Origin: JALYRV01 sp036675475
Lineage (GTDB): Bacteria; Acidobacteriota; Vicinamibacteria; Vicinamibacterales; SCN-69-37
Reading direction: 5' to 3'
Length of the DNA stretch: 64,000 nucleotides
Assembly (NCBI GenBank): GCA_036675475.1
Contig: JAKFEY010000030.1
Span: 62,001 to 126,000 of the forward strand
Below, piece after piece: positions 36,428 through 44,849 of this stretch. The notes under the pieces were generated by a model. The model did no database searches and was not told the origin of the DNA. It was given only the letters and a program-made list of their open reading frames with translations. Every line of letters begins with the position of its first letter. Positions within the stretch are counted from its first letter, which is position 1. A program made the position numbers and the translations under genes.

Positions 36428-37679
36428 TGGAGAATTTGATGTAGAAGCGCGGCGTTTCGGGCGTGCCGAACGCGCCCTCGATGCGCATGAAGATGCCGTC
36501 GCGCGTGCCCACGCGGATGCCGAGGCCGTAATCGGTCTTGAGCGAGTCGAGATCGCCCAGCGAAGGGCCCACGGTGCCGGCCTCGTAGAACACCACGCCG
36601 TCGACGCCCGACAGCAGCTGATAGCGATATTCCGCCTGCATGACGAGCGCGGTGCGATCGCGGAAGCGGAACTCGCGATAGCCGCGCAGCGCGCGCCCGC
36701 CGCCGAGCACCGGCTGGTAATAGAGCGGCACTTCGGCGCCCTCGAGCGGATCGGTGTGCCAGAGCGCGGCGCGCAGCGCGATCACGCGCGTGTCGTTGAA
36801 GAACGGAATGTACTGGCGCAGGTCCGCGTTGAGCGCGTTGAACGACGCGGCCGCGCCGCCGCGCGCGGCCCAGCGCGCCACCTCCACGCGGTACTGCGGC
36901 CCGATGCGCGGGTTGGCGGGCTGATCGGTGCGATCGAACGTCGCGCCGGCGCGGAACACGCCGAACGACGGCTCGCCCGTGAAGCCGGGCAGCGTGGACG
37001 TGTCGAACAGCGCCTCGATGGACGGGTAGTTCTTGTCGGCCCCTTCGCGCGTCTCGGGATCGATGAACTCCGCGCTGCCAGACAGGCGCAGCGCGTCGAC
37101 CAGCTGATGCTCGGCGAAGCCGCCCGCCGCCACTTCCCGCAGGCCGTAGCTCACGCGATTGTCGCGCAGCGAATCGGGCCCGAAGCCGAAGAAGTCCTCC
37201 TGCGGCATGTCGCGCACGCGCCCGAACACGCCCAGCGCCGTGCGGCCGCCATTGAGCCGCGGCATCCGCAGCCGGCCCTCGACCTGCCAGTAGCGCTTCC
37301 ACGACATGCGCGCGAAGACGTCGGCGTCGAGCTCCTCGCCGGCGATCCCCTCATAGCGATAGCCGGGACCGAGCGCCCATCCCCCGCCAGGCGCCACGCT
37401 GCCGAACTTCACATACGGCCCGCGCCGCATCGCGGTATTGCGCACCGGCGAATCCATCACGAACGGCTCGATGCGCGCGATCAGCTTCTCGAGGCCGCTT
37501 TTCTGCGGGGGGTGGACGATGTCTTTTTTCGCCTCGCGGGCGCGGCGGAGCAGCTCCTCGCGCGTGGCGTCAGGCGGCTCGGGCGCCGCAACGGCCACGG
37601 GAGGAATGGTTTGCGCGGCCGCAGGGGCCGCGATCAGCAGGGATCCAGCAAGGACGAGGAAGCTCAGCCGCATGCGCAA
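36417..37679 (-). CDS. BamA/TamA (Omp85)-family outer-membrane barrel
   Basis: The 420-residue product has a signal peptide (cleavage near AAA/QT, residue 23), about 45 variable residues, and then a 16-strand-like beta barrel. The Omp85 hallmark loop is visible as GGRALRGYREFRFRD (compare V-R-G-F/Y in BamA), and the C-terminus ends in aromatic FYIKFSNAF, the outer-membrane assembly signal. There are no clear POTRA domains, so it belongs to the short D15/surface-antigen group. It is followed by, and overlaps, the secreted unknown gene, which may be its client or partner. Confidence 0.82.
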   Translation of the reverse strand: MRMRLSFLVLAGSLLIAAPAAAQTIPPVAVAAPEPPDATREELLRRAREAKKDIVHPPQKSGLEKLIARIEPFVMDSPVRNTAMRRGPYVKFGSVAPGGGWALGPGYRYEGIAGEELDADVFARMSWKRYWQVEGRLRMPRLNGGRTALGVFGRVRDMPQEDFFGFGPDSLRDNRVSYGLREVAAGGFAEHQLVDALRLSGSAEFIDPETREGADKNYPSIEALFDTSTLPGFTGEPSFGVFRAGATFDRTDQPANPRIGPQYRVEVARWAARGGAAASFNALNADLRQYIPFFNDTRVIALRAALWHTDPLEGAEVPLYYQPVLGGGRALRGYREFRFRDRTALVMQAEYRYQLLSGVDGVVFYEAGTVGPSLGDLDSLKTDYGLGIRVGTRDGIFMRIEGAFGTPETPRFYIKFSNAF

Positions 37680-37715
37680 CTGAGTACCTGAGCAAGCCTC
37701 GTGCCCGGGCGAAAT

Positions 37716-39575
37716 TCAACCGGGAAGAATTTTGGCGACGATGGCGCTGGCCGAGATGCCGTACTTCTCGAGCAGCTCCTCGGGCGGGCCGCTGCGCGGA
37801 ATTTCGCGCACGGCCAGGCGCTCAACCGTGTAGCCGCCGCCGGCCACCGCCTCCGCCACCGCGTCGCCAAGGCCGCCCTGCGGATAGTGGTCTTCCACCG
37901 TGATCAGCCGGCCGCCCGTTTCGCGCGCGGCGGTCAGCAGCGTGGCCTTGTCGATCGGCTTCACCGAATAGGCGTCGATGACGCGGATGGCCACGCCCTC
38001 TTTCGCGAGGATGTCGTACGCCTTCAGCGCCTCGAACACCGTGACGCCCGCGGCGACGACCGTGGCGACGTCCTTGTCGCTCGATCGCAGCGTCTTCGAT
38101 CCGCCCGCGGTGAAGGTTTCATCCGTCTTGTAGATGACGGGCGTCTTCGGGCGCGACGTGCGGATGTAGCAGAGCCCCTCGGTGGCCGCGGCCAGCGCCA
38201 CCATGCGCTCGCCGCTCACGCCGTCGCACGGATACAGCACCGTGCTGCCCGGTACCGCGCGGAACATCGCCATGTCCTCGAGCGCCATCTGCGACGGGCC
38301 GTCTTCGCCAATCGAGACGCCCACGTGCGATCCGGCCAGCTTCATGTTCGAGAACGACACGCCCGCCATGCGCACGAAGTCCGCGGCGCGATAGAGGAAG
38401 CACGCGAAACTCGACGGAAACGGGATGGCGCCGCGCGCGGCCAGCCCCATGGCCGCGCCCACCATCACCTGCTCGGCGATGAACATCTGATAGAAGCGAT
38501 CGGGAAACGCCTTCTGGAAGCGGTCGCTGAACGTGGAGTTCTTCACGTCGGCGTCGAGCGCCACGACGCGCGGATCGATCTTGCCGAGCTCCGCCAGCGC
38601 CGTGCCGTACGCCTCGCGCGTGGCCACGCTGTCGCCCAGCTTGTAGGCCGGCGGCGCAATGGCCTTCATGTGATCGACGGCCGGCTCGTCCTTCACGCTT
38701 GCCGGGGCCGGAATCTTCGGCGCCGGATCGTCCGTCTTCACATACTGCGATTCGAGCTCCGCGATCGCCTTGTCGGCCTCTTCGCCCGCCTTCAGCGCCT
38801 TGCCGTGCCAGCCGTCCTTGCCCGCAATGCTTTCGACGCCCTGGCCCTTGAAGGTCTTCGCCAGAATCATCGTGGGCTTGCCCTTGGTGGCGCGCGCCTC
38901 GTCATACGCCTTCAGCAGCGCTTCCACGTCGTGGCCGTCGACCATGATGGTGTGCCAGCCGAACGCGCGCCAGCGGCCGGCGAACGCCTCGAGGTCGTGC
39001 TCGAGCTGCGTGGTGCGGCTCTGGCCGTAAGCGTTGACGTCGGTGATCCCGCAGAGGTTGTCGAGCTTGTGGAACGCGCCCGCTTCCGCCGCCTCCCACA
39101 CCGAGCCCTCGGCGCTCTCGCCGTCGCCGAGCAGCACATACGTGCGATAGTCCGATCCGATGCGCCGCGCGTTGAGCGCGGTGCCGATGCCGGCGCACAG
39201 GCCCTGCCCCAGCGATCCGGTGGCCACGTCGACAAACGACAGCCGCGGCGTGGGATGCCCCTCGAGATCCGAATCAATCTTGCGAAGATTCAGCAGCTCC
39301 TCGCGCGGGAACAGCCCGGCTGCCGCCCACGCGGCATACAGAATCGGCGCCGCATGCCCCTTCGACAGCACGAACCGATCGGCCCCCTTGTGCTGCGGGT
39401 TCTTCGGGTCGTAGCGCATTTCCCCGAAGAACAGCGTCGACATGATCTCGGCCGCCGACATGCACGTCGTCGGATGCCCGCTGCCGGCGGCAGTGGTGGA
39501 TCGCACCGAATCAATGCGGAGCTGCGTGGCGAGATTCTTCAGGACGGCAATGGACGGGCGTGTGGCGGGTGGCAC
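37716..39575 (-). CDS. tkt: Transketolase
   Basis: The thiamine-diphosphate enzyme of the pentose phosphate and Calvin-type pathways. The 619-residue product has the TPP motif GDGESAEGSVWEAAEAGAFHKLDNLCGITDVN, the N-terminal SGHPTTCMSAAEIM and LSKGHAAPILYAAW blocks, the pyrimidine domain EQVMVGAAMGLAARG, and a C-terminal domain ending near KILPG. The overall size and the short interdomain linker resemble the vertebrate-type (about 620 residues) and not the E. coli type (663). The GTG at 39575 is favoured by a minus-strand TAAACT box 8 bases upstream. It is divergent from the Met-sulfoxide reductase gene. Confidence 0.94.
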   Translation of the reverse strand: MPPATRPSIAVLKNLATQLRIDSVRSTTAAGSGHPTTCMSAAEIMSTLFFGEMRYDPKNPQHKGADRFVLSKGHAAPILYAAWAAAGLFPREELLNLRKIDSDLEGHPTPRLSFVDVATGSLGQGLCAGIGTALNARRIGSDYRTYVLLGDGESAEGSVWEAAEAGAFHKLDNLCGITDVNAYGQSRTTQLEHDLEAFAGRWRAFGWHTIMVDGHDVEALLKAYDEARATKGKPTMILAKTFKGQGVESIAGKDGWHGKALKAGEEADKAIAELESQYVKTDDPAPKIPAPASVKDEPAVDHMKAIAPPAYKLGDSVATREAYGTALAELGKIDPRVVALDADVKNSTFSDRFQKAFPDRFYQMFIAEQVMVGAAMGLAARGAIPFPSSFACFLYRAADFVRMAGVSFSNMKLAGSHVGVSIGEDGPSQMALEDMAMFRAVPGSTVLYPCDGVSGERMVALAAATEGLCYIRTSRPKTPVIYKTDETFTAGGSKTLRSSDKDVATVVAAGVTVFEALKAYDILAKEGVAIRVIDAYSVKPIDKATLLTAARETGGRLITVEDHYPQGGLGDAVAEAVAGGGYTVERLAVREIPRSGPPEELLEKYGISASAIVAKILPG

Positions 39576-39583
39576 AACTGGGG

Positions 39584-39602
39584 AGTTTATCAAAACTATA
39601 AT
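39584..39602. promoter_or_regulatory. Divergent -10 boxes for tkt and the Met-sulfoxide reductase gene
   Basis: Minus-strand TAAACT (39589-39584) ends 8 bases before the tkt GTG, and plus-strand TATAAT (39597-39602) ends 6 bases before the ATG at 39609. Only 33 bp separate the two genes. Confidence 0.55.
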
Positions 39603-39608
39603 GGGAGG

Positions 39609-40094
39609 ATGTCGATCGAAGCACGAGCGAGAGAAGCCATCGCCGGCGCGGCCAGCGCCGTGGACGCGATGCAGGCCGCGGTGGCGCTGCTCAAGGAGCA
39701 GCCTGACTATTCCTGGGTGGGCATCTACCTGCTCGACGGCAACGAGCTGGTGCTCGGGCCGTATCTCGGCAAGCCGTCGCCGCACACGCGCATTCCGCTC
39801 GGCCGCGGCATCTGCGGCGCCGCCGCCACCGAAAAAGCCACCATCATCGTCGACGACGTGAACGCGGATCCGCGCTATCTGGCGTGCAGCATCGAGACGA
39901 AGTCCGAGATTGTCTCGCCCATCATGGCCAACGGCGTGGTGCTCGGCGAGATCGACATCGACAGCGACAAGCCCGCGGCGTTCGGCGACGACGACAGGAA
40001 GCTCGTCGAGGCCGTGGCCGGCATGCTGGCGCGACGGCTGGCGACGTGGGACGGATCGGGACTCGACCTGTCGTTCCAGCGGGGGGCGCAGTGA
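39609..40094 (+). CDS. GAF-domain free methionine-(R)-sulfoxide reductase-like protein
   Basis: A 161-residue single GAF domain. It has the fRMsr signature: PDYSWVGIYLLDGNELVLGPYLGK, RIPLGRGICGAAA with Cys69, and DPRYLACSIETKSEIVSPI with Cys93. These match the 24-residue-spaced cysteines Cys94/Cys118 of E. coli MsrC. The third E. coli cysteine (Cys84) corresponds to His59 here, so one resolving cysteine is missing. The enzyme would reduce free Met-R-sulfoxide with thioredoxin. Its stop overlaps the next gene's GTG (GTGA). Confidence 0.82.
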   Translation: MSIEARAREAIAGAASAVDAMQAAVALLKEQPDYSWVGIYLLDGNELVLGPYLGKPSPHTRIPLGRGICGAAATEKATIIVDDVNADPRYLACSIETKSEIVSPIMANGVVLGEIDIDSDKPAAFGDDDRKLVEAVAGMLARRLATWDGSGLDLSFQRGAQ

Positions 40095-41095
40095 GCACCA
40101 CGCACACGATCACGCTGATTCCCGGCGACGGCATCGGGCCGGAGGTCACGGCGGCGGTCATCCGCGTGCTCGACGCCACCGGCGTGAAGATCGAGTGGGA
40201 GAGGCACGACGCCGGCGTGGCCGCGGTCGAGAAATACAACGACACGCTGCCGGCGCAGCTGCTCGAATCGGTGCGCCGCAATCGCGTGGCGCTCAAGGGA
40301 CCGGTGACCACGCCCATCGGCGCGGGCTTCACGAGCGTGAACGTCGGCCTGCGCAAGGCGCTGGATCTCTACGCCAACCTGCGCCCCGTGCGAAATCTGC
40401 CGGGCGTCGAGAGCCGCTTCCAGGGCGTCGACCTGATCATCGTGCGCGAGAACACCGAGGATCTGTACGCCGGACTCGAGCACCAAATCATCCCGGGCGT
40501 CGTCGAAAGCCTCAAGATCATCACCGAGGCGGCCTCGACGCGCATCGGCAAGTTCGCGTTCGAGTACGCGCGGAAGCACGGGCGGAAGAAGGTGACGGCC
40601 GTGCACAAGGCCAACATCATGAAGCTCAGCGACGGCCTGTTCCTCGACAGCGTGCGCAACGTGGCGCGCGGCTATCCCGAGGTGCCGTACGACGAGAAGA
40701 TCGTGGACGCCGCCTGCATGCACCTGGTGATGACGCCCGAGAAGTACGACGTGATCGTGCTGCCGAATCTCTACGGCGACATCGTGTCGGACCTGTGCGC
40801 CGGCCTGGTGGGCGGGCTCGGCGTCGTGCCGGGCGCGAACATCGGCGAGCAGGCGGCCGTGTTCGAGGCCGTGCACGGCAGCGCGCCCGACATCGCCAAC
40901 AAGAACCGCGCGAACCCCACGGCGCTGCTGCTGTCGGCCGTCATGATGCTGCGGCACCTCGGCGAAACGGCCGCGGCCGACCGCGCGGCCTCGGCCGTCG
41001 ATCGCGTGCTCGTGGACGGCGCGGTCCGCACGCGCGACATGGGCGGCACGGCGTCGACCACGGAGTTCGCGGACGCCATCGCGAAAGCGATCTGA
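40091..41095 (+). CDS. Isocitrate/isopropylmalate dehydrogenase-family enzyme, NAD-IDH-like
   Basis: The 334-residue product shows the family motifs: ITLIPGDGIGPEVT at the N-terminus, LRPVRNLPGVESRFQGVDLIIVRENTEDLYAGLEH with the substrate-binding arginines, HKANIMKLSDGLFL with the catalytic lysine, LPNLYGDIVSDLCAGLVGGLG with metal-binding aspartates, and VFEAVHGSAPDIANKNRANPTAL. The sequence is closest in look to the short NAD-dependent isocitrate dehydrogenases (mitochondrial subunit-like). Homoisocitrate or tartrate dehydrogenase remain possible. It begins on a 4-bp overlap with the preceding reductase-like gene. Confidence 0.85.
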   Translation: MSTTHTITLIPGDGIGPEVTAAVIRVLDATGVKIEWERHDAGVAAVEKYNDTLPAQLLESVRRNRVALKGPVTTPIGAGFTSVNVGLRKALDLYANLRPVRNLPGVESRFQGVDLIIVRENTEDLYAGLEHQIIPGVVESLKIITEAASTRIGKFAFEYARKHGRKKVTAVHKANIMKLSDGLFLDSVRNVARGYPEVPYDEKIVDAACMHLVMTPEKYDVIVLPNLYGDIVSDLCAGLVGGLGVVPGANIGEQAAVFEAVHGSAPDIANKNRANPTALLLSAVMMLRHLGETAAADRAASAVDRVLVDGAVRTRDMGGTASTTEFADAIAKAI

Positions 41096-41139
41096 AGCGG
41101 CGCTGAATCGTAGATGGTAAAGGGAGCCGGGGCGCCTGA

Positions 41140-41145
41140 TATAGT
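41140..41145 (+). promoter_or_regulatory. -10 box that decides the start of the acyltransferase gene
   Basis: TATAGT ends 7 bases before an in-frame GTG at 41153. The earlier ATG at 41114 lies upstream of this box, so 41153 is preferred. Confidence 0.5.
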
Positions 41146-41152
41146 GCGCCAC

Positions 41153-42274
41153 GTGAGCGATGACATCATTGCCGCCGTCCTGGCGCGCGAGGAAGTCGCG
41201 CGGTACCTGCGGGGCGCGGATGGCGAGTCGGACGCGGACGTGCACGCCCGCGTGCTCGGCTACCTCGATGAGCTCAGGACCACGCAGCGCTATCCGTTCT
41301 ACAAGGCGCTGAAGCACCCGCTCTATCCCATCTTCAGAAAAATCGATCGCGTCGACGAGCATCTCGATCGCGTCGTCGACGCCACGGCGCGCGCCCACGT
41401 CGTGTATGTGTCGAACCACAAGAGTCACCTCGACTATCTCGTGGAGGCGCTCGCGCTGCTCGACAACGGCATCCGCCCGCCGGTGATTGCCGCGGGCATC
41501 AACCTGTTTGGCGGGCCGCTCGGCCTCATCAACCGGCACGTCACCGGCGCCATCCCGATTCGCCGCAACAGCAAGGACCCGGCGTACCTGGTCACGCTCA
41601 AGGCCTACGTCGCCGAGCTGCTGCAGCGGCGCGACCTGCTCTTCTATCCGGAAGGCGGGCGCAGCTACAGCGGCGAGCTGAAGCCGCCGAAGATGGGCCT
41701 GCTGCACGCGGCACTGCAGGCCGATCGCTCGAAGCTGCTGTTCATGCCGATGGCGGTGTCGTACGACTTCGTGCTCGAGGATCGCGCGCTGTCGCGGCAG
41801 GGCACCAAGCGGCGGCAGCGGCCGTTCCGGCACGAGCTCGCCGAGATGGTGGGCCTGGCCGTCGGCTATCAAAGCCGCGCGTTCGTCACGTTCGGCGAGC
41901 CGATTCCCATCACCGAATACGATCCCGACAACAAGCGCGATCTCGTCCGGCTCGCGCACCGCATCCAGCACGACATCGGGCGCCTCTACAAAGTGCTGCC
42001 CACCGCCATCGTCGCCAGCGTGATGCGGCCGTGCATGGACCGCGAAGTGCTCGCGGCCAACTGCGACGCGCGCATCCGCGAGCTGGAAACGCGCGGCGCG
42101 AACCTCGCCGTGATGACGGGGCCGCGCGCGGTCGACGAGGCGCTCGAACCCATGATCGAGCGCGGCATTCTCGCGCTCGACGATCGCGGGCGCGTGCGCG
42201 TCCGCAACCGCCAGGTGCTGCGCTACTACGCGCGCACGATCCAGCACCTGCTCACCCAGAAGACCACTCACTGA
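41153..42274 (+). CDS. PlsB-like glycerol-phosphate acyltransferase family protein
   Basis: A 373-residue membrane-associated acyltransferase. It has acyltransferase motif I as YVSNHKSHLDYLVEAL (H-x4-D), motif II near GAIPIRRNSKDPAYL, motif III as LFYPEGGRSYSGELKPPKMGLL, and motif IV PMAVSYDFV. The GGRS-type motif and following GL resemble the PlsB/DHAPAT subfamily and not PlsC, but the protein lacks the large N-terminal part of E. coli PlsB (807 residues). It would acylate glycerol-3-phosphate or a related acceptor. The GTG start is based on the -10 box 7 bases upstream; a longer start at ATG 41114 adds 13 residues. Proline dehydrogenase follows with a TGATG overlap. Confidence 0.85.
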   Translation: MSDDIIAAVLAREEVARYLRGADGESDADVHARVLGYLDELRTTQRYPFYKALKHPLYPIFRKIDRVDEHLDRVVDATARAHVVYVSNHKSHLDYLVEALALLDNGIRPPVIAAGINLFGGPLGLINRHVTGAIPIRRNSKDPAYLVTLKAYVAELLQRRDLLFYPEGGRSYSGELKPPKMGLLHAALQADRSKLLFMPMAVSYDFVLEDRALSRQGTKRRQRPFRHELAEMVGLAVGYQSRAFVTFGEPIPITEYDPDNKRDLVRLAHRIQHDIGRLYKVLPTAIVASVMRPCMDREVLAANCDARIRELETRGANLAVMTGPRAVDEALEPMIERGILALDDRGRVRVRNRQVLRYYARTIQHLLTQKTTH

Positions 42275-43212
42275 TGCCACTGACGTTCGCGGCCGCATCC
42301 AAGGCTTTCTTTCACACGCTGGCGGGCAGCGACACCATCAAGCAGGCGGCGTCGCGCTACGGCATGCGGCGCCCCTCCAGCTTCGCGCGCCGGTTCATCG
42401 CCGGCGAGACCGTGGACGAGGCCATCGCGGCCGCGCGCGTCATCGAGCAGGCCGGCATGCAGGTCACGCTCGATTACCTGGGCGAAAGCGTCGCCGGCAT
42501 CGACGAGGCCGCCGCGGCCACGCGCGAATACCTCACGGTGGTCGACGCCATTGCCGCGTCGGGCGTCGGCCGCAACATCTCGCTCAAGCTCACGCAGCTC
42601 GGACTCGACGTCGACCGCGCCACGACCGTGGACAACCTGCGGCGCATCCTCGATCGCGCGATGCCTCACGATTTCTTCGTGCGCATCGACATGGAAAGCT
42701 CCGATTACACGGAGCGCACGCTCGAGATTTTCGAAACGTTGTGGCACCAGGGCTATCGCAACGCCGGCGTGGTGATTCAGTCATACCTGCGGCGGAGCGA
42801 CGCCGACGTGCGGCGCATGAACGCGCTCGGCGCGCGCGTGCGCCTGGTGAAAGGCGCCTACAAGGAGCCGAAGGTAGCCGCGTATCAGGCGATGGACGAG
42901 GTCAACGCCAAGTACCTCGAGCTGATGCAGCTGCTGCTCGACGATGGGAACTATCCGGCGATTGCGACGCACGATCCAAAAATGATCGACGCGACGCGCG
43001 CGTATGCGACGGCGCGCGGGCACGCGAGCAGCCGGTTCGAATTCCAGATGCTCTACGGCATCCGCCGCGATCTTCAGGCCGAGCTCACGCGGCAGGGGTA
43101 CCCATTCCGGGTATACGTGCCCTTCGGCAAGGAGTGGTTCCCGTACTTCATGCGAAGGCTTGGCGAGAGGCCAGCCAACGTCCTGTTCGTGGCAAAAAGC
43201 CTCATACGCTGA
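42274..43212 (+). CDS. Proline dehydrogenase
   Basis: The FAD-dependent first step of proline catabolism (proline to pyrroline-5-carboxylate). The 312-residue product has the short mono-functional form, with the TIM-barrel motifs VTLDYLGESV, NISLKLTQLGLD, FVRIDMESSDYTERTLEIF, VIQSYLRRSDADV, RLVKGAYKEP and, near the C-terminus, FEFQMLYGIRRDLQ and VYVPFGKEWFPYFMRRLGERP. These include the substrate-binding Y-x-x-R-R-like site. It overlaps the acyltransferase stop by 1 bp and is presumably co-transcribed. Pyrroline-5-carboxylate dehydrogenase is not in this window. Confidence 0.94.
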   Translation: MPLTFAAASKAFFHTLAGSDTIKQAASRYGMRRPSSFARRFIAGETVDEAIAAARVIEQAGMQVTLDYLGESVAGIDEAAAATREYLTVVDAIAASGVGRNISLKLTQLGLDVDRATTVDNLRRILDRAMPHDFFVRIDMESSDYTERTLEIFETLWHQGYRNAGVVIQSYLRRSDADVRRMNALGARVRLVKGAYKEPKVAAYQAMDEVNAKYLELMQLLLDDGNYPAIATHDPKMIDATRAYATARGHASSRFEFQMLYGIRRDLQAELTRQGYPFRVYVPFGKEWFPYFMRRLGERPANVLFVAKSLIR

Positions 43213-43312
43213 CCCCGCCGGCGTCCACGGATCGACCTCAACTGTTACCTACGTTTTCGTCACTCGAGCCGTAAGTCCTTCACTTCCCACGCCTAAGCAA
43301 GCGCCGCTGTTC

Positions 43313-43328
43313 TGGCACGTCGTTTGTA
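43313..43328 (+). promoter_or_regulatory. Second sigma54-like promoter sequence
   Basis: TGGCACGTCGTTTGTA matches TGGCAC-N5-TTGCW except C to T in the -12 element. It lies 73 bases before the ATG at 43401, in a 188-bp gap. No activator dyad like those near 23.1 kb was noticed. Confidence 0.3.
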
Positions 43329-43400
43329 GTTATGGGGAGCGTTGAACTCGAGCGCCTGCAGAGGCGTCATACGGTTAGAAAGGAAAGGACGAGAACGGTC

Positions 43401-43703
43401 ATGGTCATCAACGACACCCAGCGGCTCACGATGGGCCACGTTCACAACGGCGCGCAGGAGGAAGGCTTGCTGGCGCGGCTGGTGGCATGGTTGGGACAGT
43501 TTTTCTGCGGCCTGTTTCACGGACATCACTCGGTGCTGCACTTCGAAGGCGAGCGCATGTTGCTGCGCTGCACCTCGTGCGGCCACGATTCGCCGGGATG
43601 GGAAATCACGGGCGAGCGTCCGCGCGTGAAGCTGGCGGGCGATCCGCGGCGTCACTCGCTCGGCACGCAGCCGGCCATCGTTCCGGTCCGCAAGGCGTCC
43701 TAG
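43401..43703 (+). CDS. Small hypothetical protein with one CxxC pair
   Basis: A 100-residue protein that I do not recognise. The centre (LARLVAWLGQFFCGLFHGHH) is amphipathic and partly hydrophobic, and LLRCTSCGHDSPGWEITGERP includes a CTSC pair like half of a zinc ribbon. Similar short proteins occur singly in acidobacterial genomes (family memory, not checked). The ATG at 43401 was chosen; an in-frame ATG at 43332 would add 23 residues. A sigma54-like box lies 73 bp upstream. The stop overlaps the convergent M20 gene by 4 bp. Confidence 0.6.
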   Translation: MVINDTQRLTMGHVHNGAQEEGLLARLVAWLGQFFCGLFHGHHSVLHFEGERMLLRCTSCGHDSPGWEITGERPRVKLAGDPRRHSLGTQPAIVPVRKAS

Positions 43704-44827
43704 GCGCACCAGGCCGTGGCAAGCGTGTGCAGCGCCGCTGCGCACGCTTCCACATCGGCCAGCACCACATACTCTTCCACGCTGTGCAGGCCCGCGCCGC
43801 CGGGCCCGAAGAGCACGCTCGGAATTCCTGCTTCTCCCAGAATCGCCGCGTCCGTCCAGAAGCTCATGCCGGTGATGTTGCCGGCGCCGCCGCCGTGCGC
43901 GCGCGCGATTGATGCCAGCGTCACGGGCAGCGCGTGATCGGCGCTGAGCGCATAAGGCGCGCGGCTTGCGACCAGGCGCGCCGCGCCCTCGAACTCCGCG
44001 TCGGCGGCCGCCAGATCGCGCAGGATGCCGTCGATCTCGCGCATCACCAGCGCCTCGTCCTCGCCCGCCACCGTGCGGCGCTCCACTTTCAGCCGGCAGT
44101 GATCCGGATAGCTGCTCCACTCGTGGCCGCCCACGATGGTCGAGGCGTGCAGCGACGGCGGGCCCGTGAGCGGATCCGCGGCGCGCTGCGACAGGTCCTG
44201 ATTGAGCGCCTCGAGCCGCGCGAGCACGCGTCCCATGCGCAGGATGGCGTCGCGCCCGTCGGCCGGCCGGCTGCCGTGCGCGGCGCGGCCGCGCGTTTCG
44301 ACGTCAATCCACGCGAAGCCCTTGTGCGTGATCGCCACGCCCAGATCGGTGGGCTCGGTGACGACGGCGGCGTCGGCCGTCCAGGTCTTCACGAGCGCCT
44401 GCGCGCCAAGGCTTTCGAACTCCTCGTCGCAGACGCAGGCGACGATGAGGCGGCCGGCTTTCCAGTGGGCGCTCGCGCGGCGCGCGGCGTCCATCATGGC
44501 GGCGACGCCGCCCTTCATGTCCTGCGAGCCGCGGCCGTACAGCCGGCCGTCGCGAATCTCGGGCGCGAACGGCGCGCGCATGCCCTCGACGCCCACGGTG
44601 TCGATGTGTCCGCAGAACATCAGCGTGGGGCCTGGCTGCGCGCCCTGGATCACGCCCACGGCGTTCGGGCGGCCGGGCGCGGCGTCCTGGATCTCGACGT
44701 CGAAGCCGGCGCGGCGCATCCAGTCGCCGCAGAACGCCGCGATCTCGGCTTCGCCTTTCGCGCCGGGCGCGAGATCGGGGTTCACGGAATCGATGGCGAC
44801 GAGGTCACGCAGCAGGTCGATCAACAC
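43700..44827 (-). CDS. M20 family metallopeptidase (ArgE/DapE-type)
   Basis: A 375-residue zinc hydrolase. The first metal site is LMFCGHIDTVGVEG (H-x-D), followed by YGRGSQDMKGGVAAMMDAA with the bridging Asp, CDEEFESLGAQ with the catalytic and metal Glu pair, TEPTDLGVAITHKGFAWIDVETRGRAAHGSRP for the dimerisation-domain histidine, and GAGLHSVEEYV near the C-terminus carrying the last metal His. The family removes acetyl or succinyl groups from amino acids or cleaves dipeptides; the substrate cannot be decided. The GTG start is separated from the divergent dehydrogenase gene by 22 bp. Confidence 0.88.
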   Translation of the reverse strand: MLIDLLRDLVAIDSVNPDLAPGAKGEAEIAAFCGDWMRRAGFDVEIQDAAPGRPNAVGVIQGAQPGPTLMFCGHIDTVGVEGMRAPFAPEIRDGRLYGRGSQDMKGGVAAMMDAARRASAHWKAGRLIVACVCDEEFESLGAQALVKTWTADAAVVTEPTDLGVAITHKGFAWIDVETRGRAAHGSRPADGRDAILRMGRVLARLEALNQDLSQRAADPLTGPPSLHASTIVGGHEWSSYPDHCRLKVERRTVAGEDEALVMREIDGILRDLAAADAEFEGAARLVASRAPYALSADHALPVTLASIARAHGGGAGNITGMSFWTDAAILGEAGIPSVLFGPGGAGLHSVEEYVVLADVEACAAALHTLATAWCA

Positions 44828-44837
44828 GAGGAAACGA

Positions 44838-44843
44838 TATCAT
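44838..44843 (+). promoter_or_regulatory. -10 box of the short-chain dehydrogenase gene
   Basis: TATCAT ends 6 bases before the ATG at 44850; a minus-strand TATCGT in the same 22-bp gap lies 6 bases before the M20 GTG. Confidence 0.4.
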
Positions 44844-44849
44844 CGCGAG

